Source: Stenotrophomonas sp. UBA7346 (GTDB lineage: Bacteria; Pseudomonadota; Gammaproteobacteria; Xanthomonadales; Xanthomonadaceae). From it: 47,547 nt of DNA. Where the stretch lies: positions 1 through 47,547 of the forward strand of contig DKPB01000073.1 in NCBI GenBank assembly GCA_002471015.1. The letters are read 5' to 3'. A model generated the notes under the pieces. The model ran no database searches. It was not told the origin of the DNA and saw nothing but the letters and a program-made list of their open reading frames with translations. This document shows, in pieces, positions 16,362-24,341 of the stretch. The translations under genes were made by a program, and so were the position numbers. Every line of letters begins with the position of its first letter. Position 1 is the stretch's first letter.

Positions 16362-16787
16362 TCAGTGAATATTCGGCCCCTGCGTTCCGCTCTCCAACCA
16401 AGCCTCCACCTGTGGCAACAACGCCACCACCGAAGCCGCCAGTTGGTCGTAACGGCTTTGCTCACTGCCGAAAGCCTTGAAAGAAAACCCACGGAAGTCC
16501 CTGTGCTGCTCGGTATCGATCAAGCGCTTCCTAAGCAGCGGATCGGTCTCGAACACTCTCTTCGGCACTTCCCCCGAGTCAGGATCAACCCAATTCGCCG
16601 GAATGCGACTGAACTCCAGGATGAAGCTGCCGCCATACGTCCAATACTGGATCGACAGGAAGTCGCGATACGCGTCGCTGGAACGAACGAAGTTTGCTAC
16701 GCCGCTACCGCCGAAGCCGCGTTGGCGCAGCGCTGGCAGCAAGACCTTCTTTATTGAAGCGGCCATCAGTTGGCCGGAAGTCCTCAT
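16362..16787 (-). CDS. DUF4304 domain protein
   Basis: A 141-residue soluble protein matching the DUF4304 pattern: an N-terminal ASIKKVLLPALRQRGFGGSG, an aromatic-rich strand region (LSIQYWTYGGSFILEFSRIP) and a long C-terminal helix. I chose the ATG at 16787, which begins MRTSGQLMAASIKK and has GGGATG about 9 bp upstream; the longer frame crosses a hairpin repeat. The function is unknown. Codon use is less GC-biased than in the neighbours, which suggests an accessory gene. Confidence 0.7.
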   Translation of the reverse strand: MRTSGQLMAASIKKVLLPALRQRGFGGSGVANFVRSSDAYRDFLSIQYWTYGGSFILEFSRIPANWVDPDSGEVPKRVFETDPLLRKRLIDTEQHRDFRGFSFKAFGSEQSRYDQLAASVVALLPQVEAWLESGTQGPNIH

Positions 16788-16887
16788 GCAGTCGCATCCC
16801 TTCAAGAACAATGCAGCAATCAGACCGTAGTACAGGCGTCTTTGCCAAGATAAACCTGACTTTGACCTATGCTTTCCCGCCAAAGGG

Positions 16888-16928
16888 CCAACGGCCCCGG
16901 GCAGACACAGCGCCCCGGGGTCCGTTGG
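16888..16928. repeat. GC-rich hairpin upstream of the DUF4304 gene
   Basis: CCAACGGCCCCGGG and CCCCGGGGTCCGTTGG pair around a short loop. The first half is also found near 15943 before the DUF4105 gene, so it is a dispersed element. Confidence 0.6.
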
Positions 16929-17100
16929 CGAACAATCCGAAAGATCAACAAGCTGCAACCTCCTAGACGCGCGGCGCCTGATCTGGCCAACGCAGTACCT
17001 GTGGCCGGCAAGTAGATCTCAAGCAGTACCGGGAGCCCACGCAACACCGAACCGACATAGAGCTCCAATAGATACTCGGCACTTGAATCCCGCACTCCAG

Positions 17101-17190
17101 TCAGCGCACATCCTGCGACAGCAACACCGCAATCGAAGCAAGCAACTGGTCGACCCTGTTTTGCACTTCCGGGATCGCGGCTTGGGAACC
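17101..17190 (-). pseudogene. Possible remnant of a second DUF4304-type gene
   Basis: Between the DUF4304 gene and the small exported protein gene lie about 470 bp without an intact gene. On the minus strand a fragment ending at 17101 reads QNRVDQLLASIAVLLSQDVR, which resembles the end of the DUF4304 protein (SRYDQLAASVVALLPQVEAW). Upstream of it the frame is broken by stops. This is weak evidence for a decayed paralogue. Confidence 0.3.
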
Positions 17191-17255
17191 AAGCTCCATC
17201 AGTCCTCATCAACAACCGCAGTATCAATCAAGCAAATGCAGCCAGTGGCGCTGCA

Positions 17256-17453
17256 TCAAGGGTTCCCGCCACAGCTGATATCCACGCACGCAAGATAAGC
17301 CTCAAAACAGGCATTCTTGTCGAGCTCCACACTCAGGCAACGTTGATATGCATAGAAGCAAGGTCTTTCACACTGCGCGGCCGAAGCAATTCCACCAAAG
17401 CAGGACATCGAAAGAAAACCAAAGGCGACAACGCGCTTGATCCATTTGTTCAT
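17256..17453 (-). CDS. Small exported cysteine-rich protein
   Basis: A 65-residue protein with a signal peptide (charged start MNKWIKR, hydrophobic VVAFGFLSM, cleavage near ASA-A). The mature peptide of about 40 residues contains six cysteines (28, 32, 39, 49, 56, 61; pattern CX3C-X6-C-X9-C-X6-C-X4-C), enough for three disulphides or two metal-binding sites. AAGGAG stands 6 bp before the ATG, which supports it being a true gene. I recognise no family. It lies in a low-GC stretch with the DUF4304 gene. Confidence 0.6.
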   Translation of the reverse strand: MNKWIKRVVAFGFLSMSCFGGIASAAQCERPCFYAYQRCLSVELDKNACFEAYLACVDISCGGNP

Positions 17454-17729
17454 GTCACGCTCCTTATCCGCCTGCCAATCCAGGCATCAAGAGCTTATGG
17501 GTCGCCCAAAGCGCGCTCCATCGAAATTTCACAGTACCGGTCAACGGACAGAAACACTTTCGATGGATTCCACAGGCAGCACTCGACTTGGTACTCAAGC
17601 CCCAGCAGCTTCAAGGTCCTGCCCCATCAGCTACTCACGATCTCTACAAGCCCGCCAGACAAACCTTCACGTCTCAACTATTTGCAGACACAGGGCGGGT
17701 AGCGTCCTCTCGTATCGCCAAAAACAAAA
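17454..17729. other. Low-GC stretch without a supported gene
   Basis: The stretch between the small exported protein gene and the tRNA-Val terminator has an AT content above its surroundings. Its reading frames lack ribosome binding sites and family features. I see no repeat or RNA gene here. Confidence 0.5.
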
Positions 17730-17747
17730 AACCGGCTTTCGCCGGTT
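17730..17747 (-). terminator. Terminator of tRNA-Val
   Basis: On the minus strand AACCGGC-GAAA-GCCGGTT makes a 7-bp stem followed by TTTTTGTTTTT, 24 bp after the CCA end of the tRNA gene. This is a standard intrinsic terminator. Confidence 0.88.
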
Positions 17748-17770
17748 CTTCTGCAACACTTTGATTTTTA

Positions 17771-17845
17771 TGGTGGGCGGTACAGGGATCGAACCTGTGA
17801 CCCTTGCCGTGTGAAGGCAATGCTCTACCGCTGAGCTAACCGCCC
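17771..17845 (-). tRNA. tRNA-Val (anticodon CAC)
   Basis: A complete cloverleaf of 75 nt with an encoded CCA end. The acceptor stem is GGGCGGT/ACCGCCC, the D-loop has AGCTCAGCGGTAGAGC, the anticodon loop is TTCACAC between TTGCC and GGCAA, and the T-loop is GGTTCGATCC. The anticodon CAC (17811-17813) reads GUG valine codons. Confidence 0.96.
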
Positions 17846-17861
17846 GTGTTGCGAGCCGCTC

Positions 17862-17889
17862 ATTATAGGGGGCTGAGCGAGCACGTCAA
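17862..17889 (-). promoter_or_regulatory. Sigma-70 promoter of tRNA-Val
   Basis: On the minus strand TTGACG (17889-17884) and a perfect TATAAT (17867-17862) are separated by 16 bp, just upstream of the tRNA gene. A GC-rich stretch follows the -10 box, typical of growth-rate-controlled stable RNA promoters. Confidence 0.85.
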
Positions 17890-17908
17890 CATTTTTCTTC
17901 ACATCACT

Positions 17909-18262
17909 TCACATCGTCTGCGTGGGCTTGTCCGAGCTGGATGTGCCGGCCAGCAGCGTCTCGATCTTGTTGCGGATCGCCTCGCCATCGTTGCCGTCTG
18001 CCAGCTGCACGCCGATGCCGGCCTGGCGGTTGCCCTGCGCGCCCAGCGGGGTCACCCAGACCACCTTGCCGGCCACCGGCAAACGCTCGCTGGAGTCCGG
18101 CAGGGTCAGCAGCAGGAACACCTCGTCACCGAGGAAGTAGCGCTTGGGCGTGGGCACGAAGACGCCACCGTTCTTCACGAACGGCATGTAGGCGCTGTAC
18201 AGCGCCGCCTTGTCCTTGACCGCCAGCGAAAGGATGCCCTGGCGGGCGTTCATCGCACTCAT
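17909..18262 (-). CDS. pilZ: Type IV pilus assembly protein PilZ
   Basis: A 117-residue PilZ-domain protein needed for type IV pilus biogenesis; in Xanthomonas it links PilB and FimX. It lacks the RxxxR and (D/N)xSxxG motifs that bind cyclic di-GMP, as is known for the founding PilZ proteins, so it should not bind the dinucleotide itself. The ATG at 18262 (MSAMNARQGILSLAVK) overlaps the stop of holB by 4 bp (ATGA), giving coupled translation. Confidence 0.94.
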   Translation of the reverse strand: MSAMNARQGILSLAVKDKAALYSAYMPFVKNGGVFVPTPKRYFLGDEVFLLLTLPDSSERLPVAGKVVWVTPLGAQGNRQAGIGVQLADGNDGEAIRNKIETLLAGTSSSDKPTQTM

Positions 18263-19218
18263 CGAATAGTCCCCTTGGATTGCACCTGGTTGGCCGCGCC
18301 CCACGCCAGCAGCAGTTCCACCACGGCCAGGTCGGCACGCACGGTGGTACGCAGCAGGTCACGGGTACGGTTGGCGGCATCGAACCAGGCGGCCAGCTTG
18401 TTCAATCGCGCCGGATCGGTCAAGCCGTCAGCAGCTTTCTGCAGGGCCAGATCGGCGGCATGGCGCAGGCGCAGGTCGGCGTGTTCGTCACCGGTCCAGC
18501 GCTGCGCCAGCTCCACGCTGCCGACCTTGCCGGCCAGCAGTTGGCCCAGTTCGTTGGCCACCTGCCGGCGCAGGGCCATGCCCTCGCCCTGCAACCAGCG
18601 GTCGGCCAGCGCCGGGTGGCCACGCGCAGCGTCCAGCGCCTCGCGCGCCACGCCTTCGGTATAGCCACGGCCCTGCAACCAGGCCAACGCTTCCTCCCGT
18701 GGCGGCAGGCGGAACTCCAGGCGCTGGCAGCGGCTGCGGATGGTCTGCGGCAACCGCGCCGGGTCGGCGCTGAGCAACCACAGGTAGCGCCCCGGGGCCG
18801 GCTCTTCCAGCGTCTTGAGCAGGGCATTGCAGGCCGCGCGGTTGATCGCATCGGCCGGGTCCACGATCACCACCTGGGCCACGCCGTACTGCGGGGTGAG
18901 CGCCAGCTTCTGCGATATCTCGCGTACCTGGTCGATGATGATCTCGGTGCGCAGCTTGTCACCGGTCTTGTTGGGGATTAATGACACCAGCTGCAGGTCC
19001 GGGTGGCTGCCGGCGGCGATCAGCTGCGCGTTGCGCTGCCGAGCGGCGGCATCGGCGCCGTTGTCCAGCACATGGGCAGCCAAGGCCAGCGCCACCGCAC
19101 GCTTGCCCATGCCGGCGGGGCCGCACAGCAGCAGGCCATGGCCAAGGCGGCCACCGTCCAGCGCGGCCACGGTCTGGTCAAAGGCGCGTTGCTGCCAGGG
19201 GGCGAAAGCCTCACTCAT
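18259..19218 (-). CDS. holB: DNA polymerase III subunit delta'
   Basis: A 319-residue clamp-loader subunit (AAA+). The P-loop is GPAGMGKR at 33-40; SRC in QTIRSRCQRLEF is the sensor-1/arginine-finger segment. The zinc-binding cysteines seen in E. coli delta' between Walker A and the SHPD motif are absent here (GADAAARQRNAQLIAAGSHPD). I use the ATG at 19218 (MSEAFAPW), which overlaps the tmk stop by 4 bp; earlier in-frame starts lie inside tmk. Confidence 0.94.
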   Translation of the reverse strand: MSEAFAPWQQRAFDQTVAALDGGRLGHGLLLCGPAGMGKRAVALALAAHVLDNGADAAARQRNAQLIAAGSHPDLQLVSLIPNKTGDKLRTEIIIDQVREISQKLALTPQYGVAQVVIVDPADAINRAACNALLKTLEEPAPGRYLWLLSADPARLPQTIRSRCQRLEFRLPPREEALAWLQGRGYTEGVAREALDAARGHPALADRWLQGEGMALRRQVANELGQLLAGKVGSVELAQRWTGDEHADLRLRHAADLALQKAADGLTDPARLNKLAAWFDAANRTRDLLRTTVRADLAVVELLLAWGAANQVQSKGTIR

Positions 19219-19880
19219 GCGGGCAACTCCTGTTCCAGCCAAGCGGCGACGGCGCTGCGCACCTGCGCGGCCACGCCGGCCTGGTCCTGGCTGGCATCAA
19301 TCAGGCGGAAGCGCTGCGGGTCCTGCTGCGCCCGCTGGCGGAACTGCGCACGCACGCGCTGGAAGAAATCGTCCTGCTCGCTCTCGATGCGGTCCGGCCA
19401 CAGGTCGCGGCCATTGGCGCGGGCGCGGCCAATGGCCACGTCCACATCCAGCAGCAGGGTCAGGCCCGGCTGCAGGCCTACTGCGCGCTTTTCCAGATCG
19501 CCGATCCACTGCAGGTCCAGGCCACGGCCGGCACCCTGGTAGGCAAAGCTGGAATCGGTGAAGCGGTCACTGAGCACATAGGCACCACGCTGCAGTGCCG
19601 GGCGGATCACCTGCCGCACATGCTGGGCGCGTGCGGCGAACACCAACAGCAGCTCGGCCTCGGCCGACAGTGGCTCGCCGGCGATCTCCTCATCCGGCTT
19701 CAACACCAGGTTGCGGATGCGTTCGGCCAGCGGCGTGCCCCCCGGCTCGCGGGTCAATACCACCTCGTGCCCGCGCTCGCGCAGCAGGTCACGAATGGCA
19801 TTGATGGCGGTGGTCTTGCCTGCACCCTCGCCGCCTTCCAGGCTGACGAAATGCGGGTGCCGCAACAACGCTTGGTTCAT
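19215..19880 (-). CDS. tmk: Thymidylate kinase
   Basis: A 221-residue enzyme that phosphorylates dTMP to dTDP. The P-loop is GGEGAGKTT at 16-24, followed by TREPGGTPLAE, the DRFTDSSFAYQG motif and a lid region. Its start overlaps the stop of mltG by 4 bp and its own stop overlaps the holB start by 4 bp, so mltG-tmk-holB-pilZ is a coupled chain. Confidence 0.96.
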   Translation of the reverse strand: MNQALLRHPHFVSLEGGEGAGKTTAINAIRDLLRERGHEVVLTREPGGTPLAERIRNLVLKPDEEIAGEPLSAEAELLLVFAARAQHVRQVIRPALQRGAYVLSDRFTDSSFAYQGAGRGLDLQWIGDLEKRAVGLQPGLTLLLDVDVAIGRARANGRDLWPDRIESEQDDFFQRVRAQFRQRAQQDPQRFRLIDASQDQAGVAAQVRSAVAAWLEQELPA

Positions 19881-20941
19881 TGTTCTACTGCCTCTTTCTT
19901 CTTGTCGCGCAGCCGCTGCAGGTACTGCGCGACGGCACTGTTGTGCTCGCCATAGCTGGCGGAGAAAACGTGGGCGCCGCTGCCGTCACCCACGGCGACG
20001 AAGTACAGCGCGTCGCCGGGTGCAGGCCGCGCCGCGGCATGCAGCGCATCACGGCCCGGCATGGCGATGGGCGTGGGCGTGAGACCGGCACGGGTATAGG
20101 TGTTGTACGGCGTGTCGGTGGTCAGGTGCACCTTGCGGATATTGCCGTCGTAGGCACTGCCGATGCCGTAGATCACGGTCGGGTCGGTCTGCAGGCGCAT
20201 GCCCAGCTTCAGGCGGCGCGCGAACACGCCGGCAATCTGCGGGCGCTCGCTGGCCAGACCGGTTTCCTTCTCGATGATGGAGGCCAGGATCAGCAGCTCG
20301 TAGGGCGAGGCCAGCGGCAGGTCATCGCTGCGCTCGGCCCAGGCGGCGGCCAGCTCCTTTCCCATCGCGGCATGGGCGCGCTTGAGCACATCCACGTCGC
20401 TGTCGCCACGCTGGTAGACATAGGTCTCGGGCAGGAAGCGGCCTTCCGGGTGCTGGTCGGGGAAGCCCAGCCTGGCCATCAACTCGGTGTCGGAAAGATC
20501 GGTTGTTTCATGCTGCAAGGGCTGCGCACGTGCCAAGGCGGCACGCAGCTGGCGGATGTTCCAGCCCTCCACGATGGTGACGCGGTGCTGCAGCACCTTG
20601 CCCTGGCGCATGTTCAGCAGCAGCTGGCGCGGGGTAAGTGCCGGGTCCAGTGCGTACTCGCCCACCTTGAGCTTGTCTGCAGCATCCAGTTGACGCGCCA
20701 GCAGCTGCCATTGCAGGTCATCCCCCTCGTCCACGCCCGCCGCGCGCAGCTTGCGCAACACGCTGTTGAACGAGTCACCGGAGGCGATGCTCATGCTTTC
20801 GGCGGACGGCGTCAGCGGTGCGTCGGCAAAGCTGCCCTGCCGCTGCCACAACCAGGCCGCACCTGCGCCAGCCAATGCCACCAGCAGTACCAACACCGCC
20901 AGCACCAGCAGACATCCGCGCTTGGCACCCGCCATGGTCAC
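19877..20941 (-). CDS. mltG: Endolytic murein transglycosylase MltG
   Basis: A 354-residue inner-membrane enzyme (YceG family) that cuts nascent glycan strands and sets glycan length. A single N-terminal membrane anchor (CLLVLAVLVLLVALAGAGAAWLW) is followed by a LysM-like part and the catalytic domain. The catalytic glutamate is E224 in ASIIEKETG, and the motifs EGRFLPETY and QTDPTVIYG are conserved. Position between pabB and tmk matches the E. coli pabC-yceG-tmk-holB order. Confidence 0.95.
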   Translation of the reverse strand: MTMAGAKRGCLLVLAVLVLLVALAGAGAAWLWQRQGSFADAPLTPSAESMSIASGDSFNSVLRKLRAAGVDEGDDLQWQLLARQLDAADKLKVGEYALDPALTPRQLLLNMRQGKVLQHRVTIVEGWNIRQLRAALARAQPLQHETTDLSDTELMARLGFPDQHPEGRFLPETYVYQRGDSDVDVLKRAHAAMGKELAAAWAERSDDLPLASPYELLILASIIEKETGLASERPQIAGVFARRLKLGMRLQTDPTVIYGIGSAYDGNIRKVHLTTDTPYNTYTRAGLTPTPIAMPGRDALHAAARPAPGDALYFVAVGDGSGAHVFSASYGEHNSAVAQYLQRLRDKKKEAVEQ

Positions 20942-21007
20942 CCCGTCTTCAAAGAACCGATGCGCAGGATACCGCGCTGGCGGCAGCGCCCGCCAAAACG
21001 GCGTTCA

Positions 21008-22360
21008 TTATTGCGGGTCCAGCGCCCGCAGCAGGCCACGCGCCTTGGCCCGGGTTTCGTCCAGCTCCTTGGCCGTGTCCGAATCCACCACGATGCCGGC
21101 ACCGGCGCGGAAACTGGCGGTGCTGCCCTGCACTTCGGCGGTGCGGATCAGGATGTTCAGGTCCATGTCGCCGTCGCGGTTCAGCCAGCCGAAGGCGCCG
21201 GTATAGGCGCCACGCGCGGTCTGCTCCAGCTCGGCGATGATTTCCATGCAGCGCACCTTGGGACAGCCGGTGATGGTGCCGCCAGGGAAGGTGGCGGCGA
21301 TCACCTGCCCCGGGGTCACGTCCGAGCGCAGGCGCGCGCGCACGTTGCTGACGATGTGGTGCACGTGGGCGTAGCTCTCCACGGTCATCAGCTCATCGAC
21401 CTCGACGCTGCCGGGCGCGGCGATGCGCCCCAGGTCGTTGCGCTCCAGGTCGATCAGCATCACGTGCTCGGCGCGCTCCTTGGGGTGGCCGACCAGCTCC
21501 TGGATGCGGGCGGCATCGTCGTCGCCGGCAAAACGCGGGCGGGTGCCGGCAATCGGGCGAGTCTGCACCACATCGCCGCTGACCGAGACCAGGCGCTCCG
21601 GCGAGGAACTGACCACGGCGCGGCCGGCGGCCGTGAACAGGCCAGCGAAGGGTGCGGGGTTTGCGGTGCGCAGGCGCGCGTACAGCGCTTCAGGTGCAAG
21701 TGGCGCGTCGAACTGCGCCTGCCAACGGCGCGACAGGTTTACCTGGAAGACGTCACCGGCGTGCAGGTAGTCGATGACCTTGTGCACGCCGTCGGTGAAG
21801 CGTTCGCCTGCGTCTTCGTTGATGGCGCTCGGGCCGTTCCACTGCGACAAGGGCGGCAGCTGTGCGGCGTCGTTTTGATCGTGCTGGAGCTGGTTGAGCA
21901 GGTCTGCTGCGTCGTCTTCGGCAATGGCGATGCAGCGGCCGCTGTCGCGCTCGCGCAGGACCGCCGCCGGGCAGCGTAGTGCGACTGCGGTTGGCAGACC
22001 GTCGCTGCGCTGTGGCAGCCGCAGGATGGGTTCGATTTGTTGGGCGAGTTCGTAGTCGAGCAGCAAGGCCCAGCCGCCACGGAACGGGATGTCCGCTTCC
22101 ATCGGGTTGCGGGCTTGGCGCAGGGATTGCCAGTCGCGGTCGAGTGCGGAGAGGAAGTCGCCTTCGACTGGGGCGCCGTCTTCGCGCTGCAGGCTGCCGT
22201 CGGGGTTGAGCAGGAGTTGGCTGCCGTTGGCGATCAGCAGCATGTCCCACTGGCCGAGCTTGCCGGCGGCGGTGGACTCCAGCAGGACCGGATAGCGATG
22301 CGGTGCGAGCCGATGCAGCGCCAGCGGGTCGGTATCGGCGTGCAGGGGGAGGATGTGCAT
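21008..22360 (-). CDS. pabB: Aminodeoxychorismate synthase component I
   Basis: A 450-residue chorismate-utilising enzyme that makes aminodeoxychorismate for folate. Conserved blocks are GDVFQVNLSRRW, SSSPERLVSV, QTRPIAGTRPR, HVMLIDLERNDLGR, PGGTITGCPKVR and the C-terminal YTGAFGWLNRDGDMDLNILIRT. The active-site motif is PIAGT rather than the PIKGT of E. coli PabB, so the catalytic lysine there is an alanine, as in TrpE-like and PIAGT-type PabB enzymes. Length and neighbours argue for PabB over TrpE. It takes the place that pabC has in E. coli. Confidence 0.88.
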   Translation of the reverse strand: MHILPLHADTDPLALHRLAPHRYPVLLESTAAGKLGQWDMLLIANGSQLLLNPDGSLQREDGAPVEGDFLSALDRDWQSLRQARNPMEADIPFRGGWALLLDYELAQQIEPILRLPQRSDGLPTAVALRCPAAVLRERDSGRCIAIAEDDAADLLNQLQHDQNDAAQLPPLSQWNGPSAINEDAGERFTDGVHKVIDYLHAGDVFQVNLSRRWQAQFDAPLAPEALYARLRTANPAPFAGLFTAAGRAVVSSSPERLVSVSGDVVQTRPIAGTRPRFAGDDDAARIQELVGHPKERAEHVMLIDLERNDLGRIAAPGSVEVDELMTVESYAHVHHIVSNVRARLRSDVTPGQVIAATFPGGTITGCPKVRCMEIIAELEQTARGAYTGAFGWLNRDGDMDLNILIRTAEVQGSTASFRAGAGIVVDSDTAKELDETRAKARGLLRALDPQ

Positions 22361-22389
22361 CGTGGGCCCGGAGTGTCAGGGGAGCAATC

Positions 22390-22543
22390 CCTTCTCCCGC
22401 CGGGAGAAGGTGCCCCGAAGGGGCGGATGAGGGGGCGGGTGGCTGACAGTAGTTGGCTGCCAAGAGGTGGAGACCAGCTGGCCGTTCACCGTTGTTGCTT
22501 CGGCCTTACCCTCACCCCAACCCCTCTCCCGAGGGGAGAGGGG
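22390..22543. repeat. Two palindromic repeats between fabF and pabB
   Basis: CCTTCTCCCG-C-CGGGAGAAGG (22390-22410) is a perfect palindrome followed by TGCCCCGAAGGGGCGGATGA. CCCCTCTCCC-GA-GGGGAGAGGGG (22521-22543), preceded by CCCTCACCCCAA, is a second family; it also begins at the right edge of the window. Together they fill the 205-bp gap; there is no gene. Confidence 0.78.
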
Positions 22544-22565
22544 CTTTTAGCGGGGCTTTGAACCT

Positions 22566-23828
22566 TTAAATCCGCTTGAACACCAGCGTGCCGTTGGTGC
22601 CGCCGAAGCCGAAGCCGTTCGACATCACCACGTCGACGTTGGCCTTGCGCGCCATGTTCGGCACGTAGTCCAGGTCGCAGCCTTCGCTGGGGTTTTCCAG
22701 GTTGATGGTCGGCGGGATGATGCCGGTTTCCAGCGCCATCACCGAGAAGATCGCTTCCACGCCGCCAGCCGCACCCAACAGGTGGCCAGTCATCGACTTG
22801 GTGGAGCTGACCAGCAGCTTGTACGCGTGTTCGCCGAAGGCGGTCTTCATCGCCATGGTCTCGCCCAGGTCGCCCAGCGGCGTGGAGGTGCCGTGTGCGT
22901 TGAGGTAGCCCACCTGTTCCGGGGTGACGCCAGCGTCCTTCATCGCCGCCACCATGCAGCGGGCGGCACCTTCGCCGTTCTCGCTCGGGGCGGTCATGTG
23001 GTACGCGTCGGAGCTTGCGCCGAAGCCGGCCAGCTCGCAGTAGATCTTTGCGCCGCGTGCCTTGGCGTGCTCGTACTCTTCCAGGATCAGGATGCCGGCA
23101 CCGTCGCCCAGCACGAAGCCGTCACGGCCCTGGTCCCACGGACGCGAGGCCTTGGTCGGCTCGTCGTTGCGGGTGGACATGGCCTTCATCGCGCAGAAGC
23201 CGCCCAGTGCGGTCGGCGAGGAGCCACGCTCGGCGCCACCGGCAACCATCACGTCGGCATCGCCGTACTGGATCATGCGCATCGCCGTACCGATGGAATG
23301 GTTGGACGTGGCACAGGCCGATACCGCCGAGAACGACGGGCCCTTCAGCCCGGCGATGATGCTCAGCTGGCCCGGCAGCATGTTGATGATGGTCTTGGGC
23401 ACGTAGAAGGGCGAGATCTTCTTGCCCTCGTGGAACTCGATGGTCTGCTCTTCGATGCCGAGCAGGCCGCCGATGCCGGCGCCAACAATGGCGCCAATGC
23501 GCTCGGCGTTGGCCTCGGTGATTTCCAGGCCCGAGTCGTGCAGCGCCATGAAGGCGGCACCCAGGCCGTAATGGATGAACGGGTCCATCTTCTTGGCATC
23601 CTTGCCACTGACCCGGTACTTGCCGAACAGGGGGTTGTCGGCGGTGATGTCGAAATCCTTGACCTCACCTGCAATCTTGGTGGTGAAACGTTCCAGATAG
23701 TTATCTGCAACATTCGTCAGCGGGCCAATGCCCGAGCGGCCATTGATGATGCCTTCCCAGCTGCTGGCCAGATCATTGCCCAGCGGCGACACCATGCCCA
23801 TGCCGGTAACGACGACGCGACGACTCAT
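22566..23828 (-). CDS. fabF: Beta-ketoacyl-ACP synthase II
   Basis: A 420-residue elongating condensing enzyme of fatty-acid synthesis. The catalytic cysteine is C172 in SACATSNHS; the two histidines are in NAHGTSTPLGD and TGHLLGAAGG, with the conserved lysine in SSTKSMTG. FabF usually matures by shifting the acyl chain from ACP to this cysteine. It is next to acpP, 123 bp downstream of it on the minus strand, as in most gamma-proteobacteria. Confidence 0.96.
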   Translation of the reverse strand: MSRRVVVTGMGMVSPLGNDLASSWEGIINGRSGIGPLTNVADNYLERFTTKIAGEVKDFDITADNPLFGKYRVSGKDAKKMDPFIHYGLGAAFMALHDSGLEITEANAERIGAIVGAGIGGLLGIEEQTIEFHEGKKISPFYVPKTIINMLPGQLSIIAGLKGPSFSAVSACATSNHSIGTAMRMIQYGDADVMVAGGAERGSSPTALGGFCAMKAMSTRNDEPTKASRPWDQGRDGFVLGDGAGILILEEYEHAKARGAKIYCELAGFGASSDAYHMTAPSENGEGAARCMVAAMKDAGVTPEQVGYLNAHGTSTPLGDLGETMAMKTAFGEHAYKLLVSSTKSMTGHLLGAAGGVEAIFSVMALETGIIPPTINLENPSEGCDLDYVPNMARKANVDVVMSNGFGFGGTNGTLVFKRI

Positions 23829-23951
23829 TGCGGATTCTCCTGGCCCCGCGCACGGGGGGATTGAAGCTTAAAAGCACAGGGCCGCATCAGCGGCCCCATG
23901 GATTTGCAACGCGGCTGACATGCTTGCCGACCGCGCCTTGTCAGACCTGGA

Positions 23952-24191
23952 TCAGGCCTTGACGTGTGCCTTGACGTAGTCGATGGCAGCCTGGACGGTA
24001 CCGATCTTCTCGGCTTCTTCGTCCGGGATTTCGCACTCGAACTCTTCTTCCAGCGCCATCACCAGCTCGACGGTGTCCAGCGAGTCTGCACCCAGGTCAT
24101 CGACGAACGATGCGCTGGTGGTGACTTCTTCTTCCTTGACGCCAAGCTGCTCAACAACAATCTTCTTGACGCGTTCTTCGATGGTGCTCAT
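23952..24191 (-). CDS. acpP: Acyl carrier protein
   Basis: A 79-residue acidic carrier. The phosphopantetheine attachment serine is S37 in GADSLDTVELVMALEEEF. The ATG at 24191 gives the family N-terminus (MSTIEERVKKIVVEQL); the longer frame upstream is leader DNA. It is flanked by fabG and fabF. Confidence 0.97.
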   Translation of the reverse strand: MSTIEERVKKIVVEQLGVKEEEVTTSASFVDDLGADSLDTVELVMALEEEFECEIPDEEAEKIGTVQAAIDYVKAHVKA

Positions 24192-24228
24192 TGGATATCG
24201 CTCCAGATGGAGTAGTGGTTCAAAAGAT

Positions 24229-24247
24229 GCCAGCCCCCAAGGCTGGC
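24229..24247 (-). other. Leader hairpin between fabG and acpP
   Basis: GCCAGCC and GGCTGGC form a perfect 7-bp stem with loop CCCAA, followed on the minus strand by ATCTTTTG, 38 bp before acpP. It may act as a partial terminator or attenuator. acpP is commonly expressed far above its neighbours, so a separate promoter and leader would fit, but I could not identify the promoter. Confidence 0.4.
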
Positions 24248-24341
24248 CGTGGGATAGTGTAGTGGAAACCGTCGCGGCAGTGTTTCTCAACAAAAACCCC
24301 GCGAAGATCAACCACTTGGGTGCAGTCCATGCACGCCACGC

